A DNA stretch of 64,000 nt from JBGAHD01 sp044226395 (GTDB lineage: Bacteria > Pseudomonadota > Gammaproteobacteria > Xanthomonadales > Ahniellaceae). The translations under genes were made by a program, and so were the position numbers. The stretch covers positions 62,001-126,000 of the forward strand of contig JBGAHD010000002.1 in the NCBI GenBank assembly GCA_044226395.1, written 5' to 3'. The notes under the pieces were generated by a model. It was not told where the DNA came from. It worked only from the letters and a program-made list of their open reading frames with translations, and did no database searches. Shown piece after piece: positions 16,377 to 26,164 of this stretch (within the stretch, counting starts at the first letter, position 1; every line of letters starts with the position of its first letter).

Positions 16377-16503
16377 TCGCCCCTCAGGTGTGTCGCCGAT
16401 TGACGGCGGCGACCACGCCCGCCGCCGCTCCTTCCCGGAGCGGCGGCACCTTCCCCCGCAGTGCGTAGTGCCCCCCGCTTCTTCCCCAACAACAGGTGCC
16501 GAC

Positions 16504-17955
16504 ATGAATCGCTTCCCGATGCCGCTCGCGATCGTGGCCACCGCCGTGGTCGCCTTCGTCGGCGGCGTGCATTTCGAACCCCGCCTGGGCACGGCCGCCC
16601 AGGCCGCCGCGTCGATCGACGCGAGCGCCACGCAAACGCCTTCGATGCCGCTGCCCGACTTCGCCGCGCTCGTGCGCCGCTATGGTCCGGCGGTGGTCAA
16701 TATTTCCGTGACCGGAACCACGCGCACGTCGATGAAAGGCGACGATGGTTTTCCCGGCTTCGGTCCCGGTGATCCGTTCTATCGTTTCTTTGGATTCGCG
16801 CCGCCGCAGCAGCAGCGCCGGCCTTCGCTGACGCGTGGCGAAGGCTCGGGCTTCGTGATCAGTTCCGATGGCGTGATCCTGACCAATGCCCATGTGGTGG
16901 CCGACGCCGACACGGTCACGGTCAAGCTCACCGATCGTCGCGAGTTCCAGGCCAAGGTGCTCGGCACCGATCCGCGGACCGACATCGCCGTGCTCAAGAT
17001 CGACGCGAAGGATTTGCCCGTGGTCGAACTCGGCGATGCCAACAGCGTCGAGGTCGGCCAATGGGTCGTGGCCATCGGTGCGCCGTTTGGTTTCGAGAAC
17101 TCGGTGACGCAGGGCATCGTCAGCGCCAAGTCGCGCAGCCTGCCCGATGAAAGCGCCGTGCCCTTCATTCAGACCGATGTCGCGGTGAATCCCGGCAATT
17201 CCGGTGGGCCCTTGTTTGATCTCTCGGGTCGCGTGATCGGCATCAACTCGCAGATCTTTTCGCGCACGGGCGGCTATCAGGGCGTGAGCTTCGCGATTCC
17301 GATCGACATCGCGCGGCGCGTCGAGGAACAACTCGTCGCGCACGGCAAGGTCGAGCACGGTCGCCTGGGCGTGGGCGTGCAAACGCTCAATCAGGATCTG
17401 GCCCAAGCCTTCGGGCGCGAGCGCGTCGATGGCGCGGTGATCAGCAAGGTCGAACCGGGTTCGGCCGCCGACAAGGCGGGCCTGCGCGCGGGCGATGTGC
17501 TGCTGGGCATCGACGCCGACGCGGTCACCGACGCCGGCCAAGTGGCGGCGATCGTGTCGAGCCATCGTCCGGGCGAAGCGGTGAAGCTGCGCGTGTGGCG
17601 CGATCATCGCGAGCAAACCTTGTCGGCCACGCTCGACAGCGATGACGGCGATGCCGTGGCCGCCACCAGCGATGAACCCGGCACCGCCAGCGAACGCTTG
17701 GGTCTGACCGTGCGTCCCTTGAGCGAGGAAGAACGTCGCGCCAGCGGTCTCGCGCATGGCCTGGTGGTGGAGGACGCGCATGGTCGCGCCGAAGCCGCGG
17801 GGCTGGCGCCGGGCGATGTGCTGCTCGGCGTCAATGGCCACGACTTGGCCACGGTCGAGGATCTGCGTCGCGCCAGCACCGGCAAGACGCATTCGCTGGC
17901 GCTGCTCGTGCAACGCGGCGACGCGCGCATCTTCGTGCCGATCGGCCTGGGCTGA
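16504..17955 (+). CDS. Do/DegQ-like periplasmic serine protease with two PDZ domains
   Basis: A 483-residue HtrA family protease of envelope protein quality control. The N-terminus is a signal sequence or anchor (IVATAVVAFVGGVHF). The catalytic triad is visible: His130 (LTNAHVV), Asp160 (RTDIAVLK) and Ser233 (GNSGGPL). PDZ1 lies near residues 275-365 (GRLGVGVQTL, AGLRAGDVLLGIDAD) and PDZ2 near 395-480 (RLGLTVRPLS, AGLAPGDVLLGVNG). Length and layout match DegP/DegQ/MucD. A Pro/Gln-rich flexible loop near 80-100 resembles the LA loop. Start ATG 16504 is chosen for the signal sequence; its ribosome site is weak. A two-component system follows, so envelope stress signalling is plausible. Confidence 0.92.
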   Translation: MNRFPMPLAIVATAVVAFVGGVHFEPRLGTAAQAAASIDASATQTPSMPLPDFAALVRRYGPAVVNISVTGTTRTSMKGDDGFPGFGPGDPFYRFFGFAPPQQQRRPSLTRGEGSGFVISSDGVILTNAHVVADADTVTVKLTDRREFQAKVLGTDPRTDIAVLKIDAKDLPVVELGDANSVEVGQWVVAIGAPFGFENSVTQGIVSAKSRSLPDESAVPFIQTDVAVNPGNSGGPLFDLSGRVIGINSQIFSRTGGYQGVSFAIPIDIARRVEEQLVAHGKVEHGRLGVGVQTLNQDLAQAFGRERVDGAVISKVEPGSAADKAGLRAGDVLLGIDADAVTDAGQVAAIVSSHRPGEAVKLRVWRDHREQTLSATLDSDDGDAVAATSDEPGTASERLGLTVRPLSEEERRASGLAHGLVVEDAHGRAEAAGLAPGDVLLGVNGHDLATVEDLRRASTGKTHSLALLVQRGDARIFVPIGLG

Positions 17956-18072
17956 GCGCGTCCGCGCCGCGCGCTCGACAAGATGACCGCGCTGCACTAC
18001 AACCACGACGAAGGAGCGGCCGACGCGCGATCCGCGTCGGACCGCCCCGTGTTTTTCCGGAGCGCGACACGC

Positions 18073-18759
18073 ATGCGCATACTCGTGGTCGAAGACGACC
18101 TCAATACCCGCGAGTTCGTGGCCAAGGGCCTGCGCGAGGCCGGTCACGTGGTCGACGTGGCCAACACGGGCCGCGAGGGCTTGTTCCTCGCCACGACCGA
18201 ACCGTTCGACGCGATCGTGCTCGATCGCATGCTGCCTCAGGTCGATGGCCTGACCGTGCTGCGCACCTTGCGCGCCTCGGGCAGCGAGACGCCGGTGTTG
18301 ATTCTGTCGGCCTTGGGCGAGATCGACGATCGCGTCGCCGGCCTGCGCGCCGGTTCCGACGATTACCTGGTCAAGCCCTTCGCGATGAGCGAATTGCTGG
18401 CGCGCCTGGACGTGCTCGATCGCCGCAAGGCGCGTCCCGGCGCGGCCGCGGTGACGCACTTGCGCGTGGACGATCTGGAGATGGATCTGCTCAAGCGCGC
18501 CGTGCGTCGCGGCGCCCAGCGCATCGAGCTCAAGGCCAAGGAATTTCAATTGCTCGAATACTTGATGCGGCACGCCGATCAAGTCGTCACGCGCACTATG
18601 CTGCTCGAGGGCGTGTGGGATTATCATTTCGATCCCAAGACCAATGTCATCGACGTGCATATCTCCAACCTGCGCAACAAGATCGATCGCGGTCACGCGC
18701 GCCCCTTGATTCACACGGTGCGCGGCGCCGGCTATCGCCTGGGAACCGGCGGCGATTGA
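18073..18759 (+). CDS. OmpR-family response regulator
   Basis: A 228-residue two-component regulator. The receiver domain (residues 1-115) has the acidic pair in VVEDDLN, phosphoacceptor Asp51 (AIVLDRMLP), a Thr/Ser switch region (ILSALGE) and Lys in YLVKPF. The C-terminal winged helix (about 130-225) has ELKAKEFQLLEYLM, WDYHFDPKTNVIDVHI and the wing VRGAGYRLG. Start ATG 18073 with GGAG 10 nt upstream begins exactly at the receiver domain. The histidine kinase gene starts in overlap with its stop. The promoter DNA it binds is unknown. The nearby htrA-like gene is a natural candidate target. Confidence 0.93.
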   Translation: MRILVVEDDLNTREFVAKGLREAGHVVDVANTGREGLFLATTEPFDAIVLDRMLPQVDGLTVLRTLRASGSETPVLILSALGEIDDRVAGLRAGSDDYLVKPFAMSELLARLDVLDRRKARPGAAAVTHLRVDDLEMDLLKRAVRRGAQRIELKAKEFQLLEYLMRHADQVVTRTMLLEGVWDYHFDPKTNVIDVHISNLRNKIDRGHARPLIHTVRGAGYRLGTGGD

Positions 18760-20120
18760 GTCCCCGCGCGCGCCGCCGCTGGTTGCGCAGTCCGTTCGCG
18801 CGCTTCACCGCGATCTGGCTGGTGGCGCTGGCGGTGTTGGCGACGGTGATCCTGATTCCGATCTATCGCGGCGCCGTGGCCGAGGTGCGGCGCGAACTCG
18901 ACGGCGCGATCGACGAGGAACTGCTCGGCCTCGAAGGCCGCTTCGAGCGCGAAGGCCTGGCTGGTCTCGTCGATGAAATCGCGCGCCGCGTCGAGATGCC
19001 GCGCGACCGCGACGCGGTCTATGTCCTCACCGACGGCGATGGCACGGTGCTCGCGGGCAATCTCGGCGGCTGGATCGAGGGCGTGCCGCGCGTCGATGGC
19101 GCGCGCTTCGTGGTCACCGATCCGCGCACCGACGCCAGCGTCGAGGGCCGCGTATTCGCGCTCGACGACGCGCGTTTTCTGATGATTGGCCGACGCTCGC
19201 CCTTGGCCGGATTCGAGTCCGAGATGCGCGAGCGCGTGGCCATCGACTTCGCCTGGTTGTTGATCGGCACGGGCTTGATCGCGTGGCTGTTCACGCGCGA
19301 TCTGCGCCGGCGCCTGGAACACATGGCGCAGGCGGCCGAGGCGATCCGACGCGGCGATCTGCATCAGCGGCTGAGCCTCAACGGCTCCGGCGACGAGCTC
19401 GACGAACTGGCCGAGCGCTTCAACCGCACCTTCGCCGATCTGCAGAAATCGATGGATGGCATCAAGTACGTGTCGAGCGCGATCGCGCACGACATGCGTC
19501 AGCCCTTGTCGCGCCTGCGCAATTCGCTCGACGAGATCACGCGCGCGCCCGACCTGCCCGAGCCGCTGCGCGCGCGCCTGGAATCAAGCGTTGGCGCGCT
19601 CGATGAATCCTTGGCCGTGGGCACGGCCCTGCTGCGCCTGGCGCGCATCGAAGCCGGCGCGCTGGGCACGCAGCAAATGCCGCTGGCGCTCGACGACGTG
19701 GTGCGCGACGCGGTCGAACTCTACGCCGCCATGGCCGAGGCCGAAGGCCGCGAGCTGCACGCGCGCCTGGTGCCCGCGACCATCACCGGCGATCGCGATC
19801 TGTTGTTTCAACTGGCGCAGAACCTGCTCGAGAACGCGCTGCGCCATGGCGCGGGCGCGATCGATGTCGCGATCGCGGCCGATGGCGAGGATCGTTACAC
19901 GCTCGAAGTGCGCGATCATGGCGAGGGCGTGCCCGAAGACGCCTTGCCGCGCTTGGGCGAATACTTCTTCCGCGTCGACGAGGCGCGTTCGGCGGCGGGT
20001 TCGGGCATCGGCCTGTCGCTGTGTCGCGCGATCGCCGAATGTCATGGCGCGCGCCTGGAACTCAGCAATGCCGAACCCGGCTTGCGCGCGCGCGTGATCG
20101 GCCTGGGCGGCGCTCGCTAG
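18756..20120 (+). CDS. Sensor histidine kinase with HAMP domain
   Basis: A 454-residue kinase. I start it at TTG 18756, which overlaps the response regulator stop (TTGA), because no ATG or GTG is suitably placed and this codon gives a full N-terminus (FTAIWLVALAVLATVILIPI, first transmembrane helix). A periplasmic domain of about 130 residues is followed by the second helix (WLLIGTGLIAWLF), a HAMP domain (near 185-235), the H-box SAIAHDMRQPLSRLR with His245, and HATPase_c motifs (N-box NLLENALRHG, G-boxes DHGEGVPED and GSGIGLSL). The signal sensed is unknown. It is co-transcribed with the regulator. Confidence 0.91.
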   Translation: MSPRARRRWLRSPFARFTAIWLVALAVLATVILIPIYRGAVAEVRRELDGAIDEELLGLEGRFEREGLAGLVDEIARRVEMPRDRDAVYVLTDGDGTVLAGNLGGWIEGVPRVDGARFVVTDPRTDASVEGRVFALDDARFLMIGRRSPLAGFESEMRERVAIDFAWLLIGTGLIAWLFTRDLRRRLEHMAQAAEAIRRGDLHQRLSLNGSGDELDELAERFNRTFADLQKSMDGIKYVSSAIAHDMRQPLSRLRNSLDEITRAPDLPEPLRARLESSVGALDESLAVGTALLRLARIEAGALGTQQMPLALDDVVRDAVELYAAMAEAEGRELHARLVPATITGDRDLLFQLAQNLLENALRHGAGAIDVAIAADGEDRYTLEVRDHGEGVPEDALPRLGEYFFRVDEARSAAGSGIGLSLCRAIAECHGARLELSNAEPGLRARVIGLGGAR

Positions 20121-20183
20121 CGCGGGTTCGCAAAGCGCACTATCGCGCGCTATCGTTGACCGTCATCACTCGGGAGAGCCCGC

Positions 20184-20393
20184 ATGAACGTCAAGCGTCT
20201 GATCCTCGCCACCCTGCCGCTGCTGCTCGCCGCCTGCGTCGAGGACGCGGCCACGCCGCCGGCCGACGAAGCGGCCAAGCCGACCGTGCTCGACAGTCAG
20301 ATTCAATCGATCGAGCGCGCCAAACAGGTCGAGGGCGACGTGCTGCAGCAGAAAGACGACATGGACAAGCAGATGGAAGCGCAAGGCGGCTGA
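20184..20393 (+). CDS. Small lipoprotein
   Basis: A 69-residue protein with an N-terminal lipoprotein signal: MNVKRLIL basic end, hydrophobic core, and lipobox LLAAC with the lipidated Cys at residue 19. The mature part is short, acidic and helical (LDSQIQSIERAKQVEGD, DDMDKQMEAQ), with coiled-coil character. A GGGAGA Shine-Dalgarno lies upstream. It follows the histidine kinase after 63 bp. The function is unknown. Confidence 0.75.
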   Translation: MNVKRLILATLPLLLAACVEDAATPPADEAAKPTVLDSQIQSIERAKQVEGDVLQQKDDMDKQMEAQGG

Positions 20394-20451
20394 TCGCCGC
20401 CAGGCGCGAAGCGCGGGGACGTGGCGCGATGCCACGCCCCGCGCGATTACT

Positions 20452-22323
20452 TCACCGCAGTTCGCAATCGCAGCGTGCGAAGATCGCGACGGGCTTTTGC
20501 TTCAACGCGGTCTGGAACAGTCGACGCGCCGCGACCAGATCGCCGCTGGTGCGCTCGGGCAACCACGCGGCGGGCAGCGACAGGCCCGCGTCGCGCCACA
20601 TCACCGCGGCTTGCGATTGCGTGGCATCGGCCAGGAATTTCTCGAACGGCGAGAGTTCCTTCTCGACATAACTCACGTCATAGCGCTCGCCCAAATTCGC
20701 GGCCTTGGCCGCTTCGGCAATGGCTTCGTGCAGGGTGCCGAGTTCATCGACCAGGCCACGCTCGTGCGCCTGCGCGCCCGACCACACGCGGCCGCGCGCG
20801 ATCTCGTCGATCTGCTCCGCGGTCTTGCCGCGCGCTTCGGCGACCTTGCCGATGAACTGACGATAGCCGCGATCGATCACGGTCTGGATGAACTCGCCCA
20901 GGCGCGGGTCGTACTCGCGCGTGGGATCGACCGCGCCGGAAATCCAGTTCGTGCCCGTGCCATCGGTATGCAGACCGAGCTTGTCCATGGCCTGCGGCGC
21001 GTTGAACCACATGCCGAAGATGCCGATCGAGCCCGTGATCGTGGTCGGGCTGGCGATGATCTTGTCGGCATTCATCGAGATCCAGTAACCACCCGAGGCC
21101 GCGACATCGCCCATCGACACGATCACCGGCTTGCCGGCCTGCTTGGTCAGTTCCACTTCGCGACGGATCAGCTCGGACGGAAACACGCCGCCGCCGGGCG
21201 AATCGACGCGCAGCACCACGGCGCGAACGTGCTCGTCGTCGCGCGCCGTGCGTAGCAACTTCGCGGTCGAGTCGCCACCGACCGTGCCCGGCGGCTGATC
21301 GCCGTCGACGATTTCGCCTTCGGCCACGACCACCGCGACCTTGTCCTGGCCGGTCGGCATCGTGGTGGCGTTGATGTAGGCCACGTAGTCGTCGAGCTGG
21401 ATGTGGCGGAAGGTGTGTTCCTTCACGTCCTCGGCGCCCTTGTCGATCATCAGGCGACGAATCTGATCGCGGGTCTTCAATTCGTCCACGAGGCCGCGAT
21501 TCTTGGCCATCATCGCCAGATCGCCCTGCTCGGCTTGCGTGAGCGCGACGATGTTGTCGATGTCGGCCGCGAGCGTGGCGGCGTCGAGCTTGCGCAGCTT
21601 GGCGATGTCGGCGAGGTAGTGCTGCCAGATGTCGCCCATCCAGTACAGATCGGCCTCGCGCGATTCGGGCGATTGATCGGCGCGGATGTAGGGCTCGGCC
21701 GCGCTCTTGTATTCGCCGACGCGGAACAGGCGCGCCTCGATGCCGAGCTTGTCCAGCGCGTTCTTGAAATACGTGCGATAGCGGCCCAGGCCTTCGAGCA
21801 GGATCGCGCCATCGGGATGCAGATAGATCTTGTCGGCGTGCGCGGCGAGGTAATACCCGCGCTGATCGAAAGCATCGCCGTAGGCAATCACTTCCTTGCC
21901 GCTGGCGCGGAAGCGATCGATGGCCGCGCCGATTTCCAGCAAGGAACTCATGCCGACGCTGGCGATGCGATCGGGCACCAGCAGCACGCGCTCGACGCGC
22001 GGATCGCGCGCGCCGACATCGAGGGCGCGCAGGATGTCGCGCAGCTGCGTCTCCTCGACTTCGCCGCCCATGGCGCGCGCCAGGGCGCGATCGGCCGGCG
22101 ATGACGAGTACTGCTCGACGATGGCGCCCTTGGGCGCGATCACCAGGGCGGTCTTGTTCTCGAACTGCGGCAGGCTTTGGCCGAGCGCGCTGATCAAGAT
22201 CAGCACGATCAGGACGAACAGCATGTTCACCGCGAAGCGCCGCGAACTGTCGATGCCGCGATACAGGCCGCGGATCATGCGCCACAGGATATTGGGCTTG
22301 GTCTGGGGTGCCGGGGTATTCAT
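20452..22323 (-). CDS. sppA: Signal peptide peptidase SppA, 67 kDa type
   Basis: A 623-residue inner-membrane serine protease that degrades cleaved signal peptides. One N-terminal transmembrane helix (MLFVLIVLILISALG) anchors two tandem ClpP-fold domains. The catalytic dyad is visible: Lys206 in VGEYKSA and Ser410 in VAASGGYW, close to the Escherichia coli positions Lys209 and Ser409. The second-domain motifs RVDSPGGGVFPSE and GSIGIFG are typical. Length matches the long (two-domain) gammaproteobacterial type. It lies 65 bp downstream of a MATE exporter gene on the same strand. Confidence 0.95.
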   Translation of the reverse strand: MNTPAPQTKPNILWRMIRGLYRGIDSSRRFAVNMLFVLIVLILISALGQSLPQFENKTALVIAPKGAIVEQYSSSPADRALARAMGGEVEETQLRDILRALDVGARDPRVERVLLVPDRIASVGMSSLLEIGAAIDRFRASGKEVIAYGDAFDQRGYYLAAHADKIYLHPDGAILLEGLGRYRTYFKNALDKLGIEARLFRVGEYKSAAEPYIRADQSPESREADLYWMGDIWQHYLADIAKLRKLDAATLAADIDNIVALTQAEQGDLAMMAKNRGLVDELKTRDQIRRLMIDKGAEDVKEHTFRHIQLDDYVAYINATTMPTGQDKVAVVVAEGEIVDGDQPPGTVGGDSTAKLLRTARDDEHVRAVVLRVDSPGGGVFPSELIRREVELTKQAGKPVIVSMGDVAASGGYWISMNADKIIASPTTITGSIGIFGMWFNAPQAMDKLGLHTDGTGTNWISGAVDPTREYDPRLGEFIQTVIDRGYRQFIGKVAEARGKTAEQIDEIARGRVWSGAQAHERGLVDELGTLHEAIAEAAKAANLGERYDVSYVEKELSPFEKFLADATQSQAAVMWRDAGLSLPAAWLPERTSGDLVAARRLFQTALKQKPVAIFARCDCELR

Positions 22324-22388
22324 GAAATGTCTCGAAGGGTGCTGGCCATAGCTTATCGGCTGGGCGCCTTAAAGCGATGTCACGAAGG

Positions 22389-23804
22389 TCACGTGGCGCG
22401 CGGCGGGGGCGGCTCGGCCTCGACTTCCTCGGCCAGACCCTCGAATCCTTGGCGAATCAGCCGCCTGGCGCGACTGACGAAGCGCAGGGTCAGCAGCAGC
22501 GCGGCCACGCTCAGGCCCGCGATCAGACCGATCCACAGGCCCGGCGTCTGGCCGCCGCGATGCACGCCCAGCCACCAGGCCACGCTCAGGCCCACGCCCC
22601 AGTAGGCGAGCAAAGTGATGGCGGCGGGCACGACCGTGTCCTTGAGTCCGCGCAACGCGCCATTGCACAGCACCTGGATGCCGTCGGAAATCTGGAACAC
22701 GCCGGCCAGCCACAACAGCCGCGCCGCGAGCGCTGCCACCGCCAGATCGGTGGTGTAGAGCGCGATCAAGGTCCGCGGCGCGAACATCATCACCGAGGCC
22801 GAGATCAACTGCATGCCCAAGGTCAGGGCCATGCCCGCGCCCGCGGCCCAGGCGACGCCGCGCGCATCGCGCGCGCCCACCGCATTGCCCACGCGCACGG
22901 TCGTTGCCATGGCCAGGCCCAGCGGAATCATGAAAGCCACCGAGCCGACATTGATGGCGATGATGTGCGCGCTGCCATGCGTTTCGCCGAACGACCCCGC
23001 GAGCAAGGCCGTGGTCACGAACAAGCTGCCTTCCATGAAGATCGAAAAGCCCATGGGCACGCCGACGCGCAGAAGCTCGAAGATCGCGCTCGCGCGCGGC
23101 CATTCGAAGCGCTCGAACAATCGCGCCGAGCCGTAGTGCGCGCGACGCAACCGCAGGTAGACGAGAAACGCCAACGCCTGCGCCCACATCGTGGTCGCGT
23201 GCGCCGCGCCCGCGCCCGCGGCGCCCAATTGCGGCAAGCCCCAGCGGCCGTACATCAAGCCATAGGCCAAGGGTCCGAGCAGCAGCGCGCCAAGCGCGGC
23301 GAAGTACAGCGTCGGCCGCGTCAACGACAAACCCTCGGACGTGTTCTTGCACACGTAGAACACCGCGAACGCCGGCGCGCCCCAACTGATCGCGCGCATG
23401 AACTCGCCGGCGGCCGGGCGAATCGAGGGCGCGACATTGGCCAGGGTCAAGATCGTATCGGCGCGATGCACGGCGATGCCCAGCGCCACGCCCAGGCCGA
23501 AGGCGAGCCACAGACCCTGACGAAACACCGCGCCAACTTCATCGCGTCGACCCGCGCCATCGAGCTGCGCGACCGCCGGCGTGATCGCGAGCAAGGTGCC
23601 GATCAGAATCAGCAGCGCCAGCACCCAGGCCTGCGTGCCCATGGCCACGGCGGCCAGGACATCGGTGCCCAGATGTCCGGCCAGGGCCGTGTCGATGACG
23701 TTCATGACGATGGTCAGCACCTGACCGCCGACGATCGGCGCCGCCAGAATGGCGCTGGCGATGATTTCGGTGCGAAAACGCTGCGAAAACGACAAGGTCG
23801 ACAC
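22389..23804 (-). CDS. MATE family multidrug efflux transporter
   Basis: A 471-residue integral membrane protein with about 12 hydrophobic helices in two homologous bundles. The first bundle begins APIVGGQVLTIVMNVIDTALAGHLG, the typical MATE/NorM opening, and the second PMGFSIFMEGSLFVTTALLAG. These transporters export cationic drugs in exchange for sodium ions or protons. Start is GTG 23804. The C-terminus is charged and proline-rich (EAEPPPPRAT). The substrate is unknown. It lies upstream of sppA and divergent from the epimerase gene. Confidence 0.92.
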   Translation of the reverse strand: MSTLSFSQRFRTEIIASAILAAPIVGGQVLTIVMNVIDTALAGHLGTDVLAAVAMGTQAWVLALLILIGTLLAITPAVAQLDGAGRRDEVGAVFRQGLWLAFGLGVALGIAVHRADTILTLANVAPSIRPAAGEFMRAISWGAPAFAVFYVCKNTSEGLSLTRPTLYFAALGALLLGPLAYGLMYGRWGLPQLGAAGAGAAHATTMWAQALAFLVYLRLRRAHYGSARLFERFEWPRASAIFELLRVGVPMGFSIFMEGSLFVTTALLAGSFGETHGSAHIIAINVGSVAFMIPLGLAMATTVRVGNAVGARDARGVAWAAGAGMALTLGMQLISASVMMFAPRTLIALYTTDLAVAALAARLLWLAGVFQISDGIQVLCNGALRGLKDTVVPAAITLLAYWGVGLSVAWWLGVHRGGQTPGLWIGLIAGLSVAALLLTLRFVSRARRLIRQGFEGLAEEVEAEPPPPRAT

Positions 23805-23896
23805 GGGGGTGGCCTGCGGTGGCGCATCTTAGCCCACGCGCCGCGCGCGCTGCGTGTTAACTTTTGGCCCGTGTCAGGGGCGCCACGGGGATAGTC

Positions 23897-24889
23897 ATGA
23901 GCGATCGCATCCTGGTCACCGGCGCCACCGGTTTCCTGGGCCAGCATCTGTGTCGGCAATTGCGCGAGACCGGCGCGAACGTGCATGGTCTGTCGCGCTC
24001 GGATCGTGGTGATCGCGCGCTGGCGGCGCTGGGCGTGAGCGCGGTGCGTGGCGATCTCGATGACGCGGCCAGTTTGCGCGCCGCGCTCGCGGCCGGCTTC
24101 GACGTGGTCTTTCACGCGGCCGTCGACACCAATCGCTGGCGCGCGCGCAATGACGCGCAGACGCGCACCAATGTCGAGGGCACGCGCGCTCTGCTCGAGG
24201 CCGCGATGGCCACGGGCGTGGGCGCGTTCGTGCACACCTCGAGCGTGTCGAGCTTCAGTCATCTCGTGCACGACACGCTGACCGAGCAATCGCCGCGTCG
24301 CGGCGGCGAGTCCTGGATCAACTACGAACGCACCAAGTTTCTGGCCGAGAATCTGGTGCGCGATGCCGCCACGCGCGGACTCAAGACCATCGTGCTGTAT
24401 CCCGCGCACATCTTCGGCCCGGGCGACACCAACAACTGGGCGCGCCTGGTGCAATTGATCGAGCGCGATAAATTGCCCGGCGCGCCGCCGGGCTCGGGCG
24501 CCTTCGCCGACGTACGCGAAGTGGCGCGCGCGCACGTCAACGCGTGGCGTCGCGGTCGTTACGGCGAGAGCTATCTGCTCGGCGGCGAACACACCGACTT
24601 CGTCGATCTGATCACGCGCATCGGTCGCCTGCTCGGTCGCAAGACGCCCAAGCGCGCCACGCCGGCCTGGGTGCTGATGAACTACGCGCGCCTGCTCGAT
24701 CTGATCTCGCGCGTGACCGGGCGCGAACCCGAGATCACGCCGGAGGCCGCGACCTTCACCTGTCACGCGCTGCGCGTGGATTCGAGCAAGGCCGAGCGCG
24801 AACTCGACTACCGGACCACGCCGCTGGATACACTATTGGCCGATACCATCGCCTGGATGCGTGAAACCGGAATGCTCGCGCCCGCATGA
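23897..24889 (+). CDS. NAD-dependent epimerase/dehydratase (extended SDR)
   Basis: A 330-residue extended SDR protein. It has the cofactor motif TGATGFLG at residues 8-15, the HAAVDTNRW segment after strand 4, a catalytic SSVSS Ser and YERTK with Tyr and Lys. Related proteins include dihydroflavonol reductase-like and sterol dehydrogenase-like enzymes. The substrate is unknown. Start ATG 23897 has a GGGGATAG purine-rich stretch upstream. The stop overlaps the start of the DUF3667 gene (ATGA), so the genes form an operon. Confidence 0.88.
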   Translation: MSDRILVTGATGFLGQHLCRQLRETGANVHGLSRSDRGDRALAALGVSAVRGDLDDAASLRAALAAGFDVVFHAAVDTNRWRARNDAQTRTNVEGTRALLEAAMATGVGAFVHTSSVSSFSHLVHDTLTEQSPRRGGESWINYERTKFLAENLVRDAATRGLKTIVLYPAHIFGPGDTNNWARLVQLIERDKLPGAPPGSGAFADVREVARAHVNAWRRGRYGESYLLGGEHTDFVDLITRIGRLLGRKTPKRATPAWVLMNYARLLDLISRVTGREPEITPEAATFTCHALRVDSSKAERELDYRTTPLDTLLADTIAWMRETGMLAPA

Positions 24890-26154
24890 GTTCAGACGCC
24901 ATCCCCGAAACCGCCGCGCCAACGCCGGCGCCAACATCGCCCGAACCCGAGCGCACGCCCTGCCCCAATTGCGGCACGCCGATGCTGGGCGAGTTCTGCT
25001 ACGCCTGCGGCCAACCGCGCAAGGGCCTGGTGCGGCACTTCTCCAGCATCTTCGGCGACTTCGTCGACTCGGTGCTGAACTTCGACAACCGCACTTGGCG
25101 CACGCTCGGTCCGCTGATGTTCCGACCGGGCGCGCTGACCATCGATTTCTTGAATGGTCGACGCGTGCGTTACGTGTCGCCGTTGCGGCTGTATTTCTTC
25201 CTCAGCGTCATCGCCTTCCTGTTGATCGGCGTGATCTCCGGGCCGAGCATGCAGGTCGGACCGCAAGGCATTCATGTCGGTCCACGGATCGAAACGGGCG
25301 ATCTGGCGCGCGCCACGCCGGAGAAGCGCGCGGCCGATCTGGCCGAACTCGAACGCTCGCTGTCGTTCATGCCCGAAGGCACGCGCCGCGAGGTGATGGA
25401 CAACGTGCGGCGCGAACTCGACGCGGAAGTCGCCAAGCTCGAAAAGGAAAAAGCGCGCGAGGCCGCCGAGGCCGCCAAGCCCAAGGCGCCGTCGAAGGAT
25501 GAAGCCGCGCCCGACGCGCCCGCGCCATCGCCGCCATCCGCGCCCACGCCGCCCAAGCCCAAGCCCAAGGGCGATGGCAAGCCCAATGAAGCCAACCTCA
25601 GCTTCAACGGCAAGGAGTGGGACCCCAAGACCAATCCGTTGACCTTCGACTGGCTGCCCGATCGCGCCAACGCCGCGCTCAACGACGAGATCGGCGTGCT
25701 CAAGCTCAAGCTCAATGGCATCAAGGAAAACCCGCAGCCCTTCATCAATCAGATGTTCTCGACCGCGCCGCAGGCGCTGTTCGTGATCCTGCCGCTGTTC
25801 GCGCTGCTGTTGAAGGTGTTCTATCTGTTCAAGCGCCGGCTGTACATGGAGCATCTGATCGTGGCGCTGCACAGCCACAGCTTCATGTGTCTGGCCTTGA
25901 TCGTGATCGCCGTGTGTTCGATGGCGCAGGATTGGCTGGGCGAAAGTCACACGCTCATCAATGGTCTGCTCGGCTGGATCGAATTCCTGCTGTGGTTGTG
26001 GATGCCGATCTATCTGCTGATCATGCAAAAGCGCGTGTATCGGCAAGGCTGGATCATGACCTCGTTGAAGTACATGATGATCGGCGCCTGCTACATGATG
26101 CTGTTGACCCTGGGCATGCTGCTGACCTTGCTGGTCAGCCTGATCGTGCTGTGA
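24886..26154 (+). CDS. DUF3667 membrane protein with N-terminal zinc ribbon
   Basis: A 422-residue inner-membrane protein. The N-terminal CPNCGTP...CYACGQP gives a four-Cys zinc ribbon (residues 25-43), followed by the DUF3667 signature (FDNRTWRTLGPLMFRPG, LNGRRVRYVSPLRLYFF). There is one helix near residues 104-121, then a long charged and Pro/Lys-rich loop (about 150-250). Further helices begin near 297, 324, 360 and 395. No biochemical role is established for the family. It is coupled by overlap to the epimerase gene and followed 10 bp later by the DUF4286 gene. Confidence 0.87.
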   Translation: MSSDAIPETAAPTPAPTSPEPERTPCPNCGTPMLGEFCYACGQPRKGLVRHFSSIFGDFVDSVLNFDNRTWRTLGPLMFRPGALTIDFLNGRRVRYVSPLRLYFFLSVIAFLLIGVISGPSMQVGPQGIHVGPRIETGDLARATPEKRAADLAELERSLSFMPEGTRREVMDNVRRELDAEVAKLEKEKAREAAEAAKPKAPSKDEAAPDAPAPSPPSAPTPPKPKPKGDGKPNEANLSFNGKEWDPKTNPLTFDWLPDRANAALNDEIGVLKLKLNGIKENPQPFINQMFSTAPQALFVILPLFALLLKVFYLFKRRLYMEHLIVALHSHSFMCLALIVIAVCSMAQDWLGESHTLINGLLGWIEFLLWLWMPIYLLIMQKRVYRQGWIMTSLKYMMIGACYMMLLTLGMLLTLLVSLIVL

Positions 26155-26164
26155 GGCCGCGACG

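Noticed and set aside
16384..18714. A 776-codon minus-strand open frame across the HtrA-like and response regulator genes
   Set aside because: It is antisense to two genes with full catalytic and phosphorylation motifs and shows no recognisable domain.
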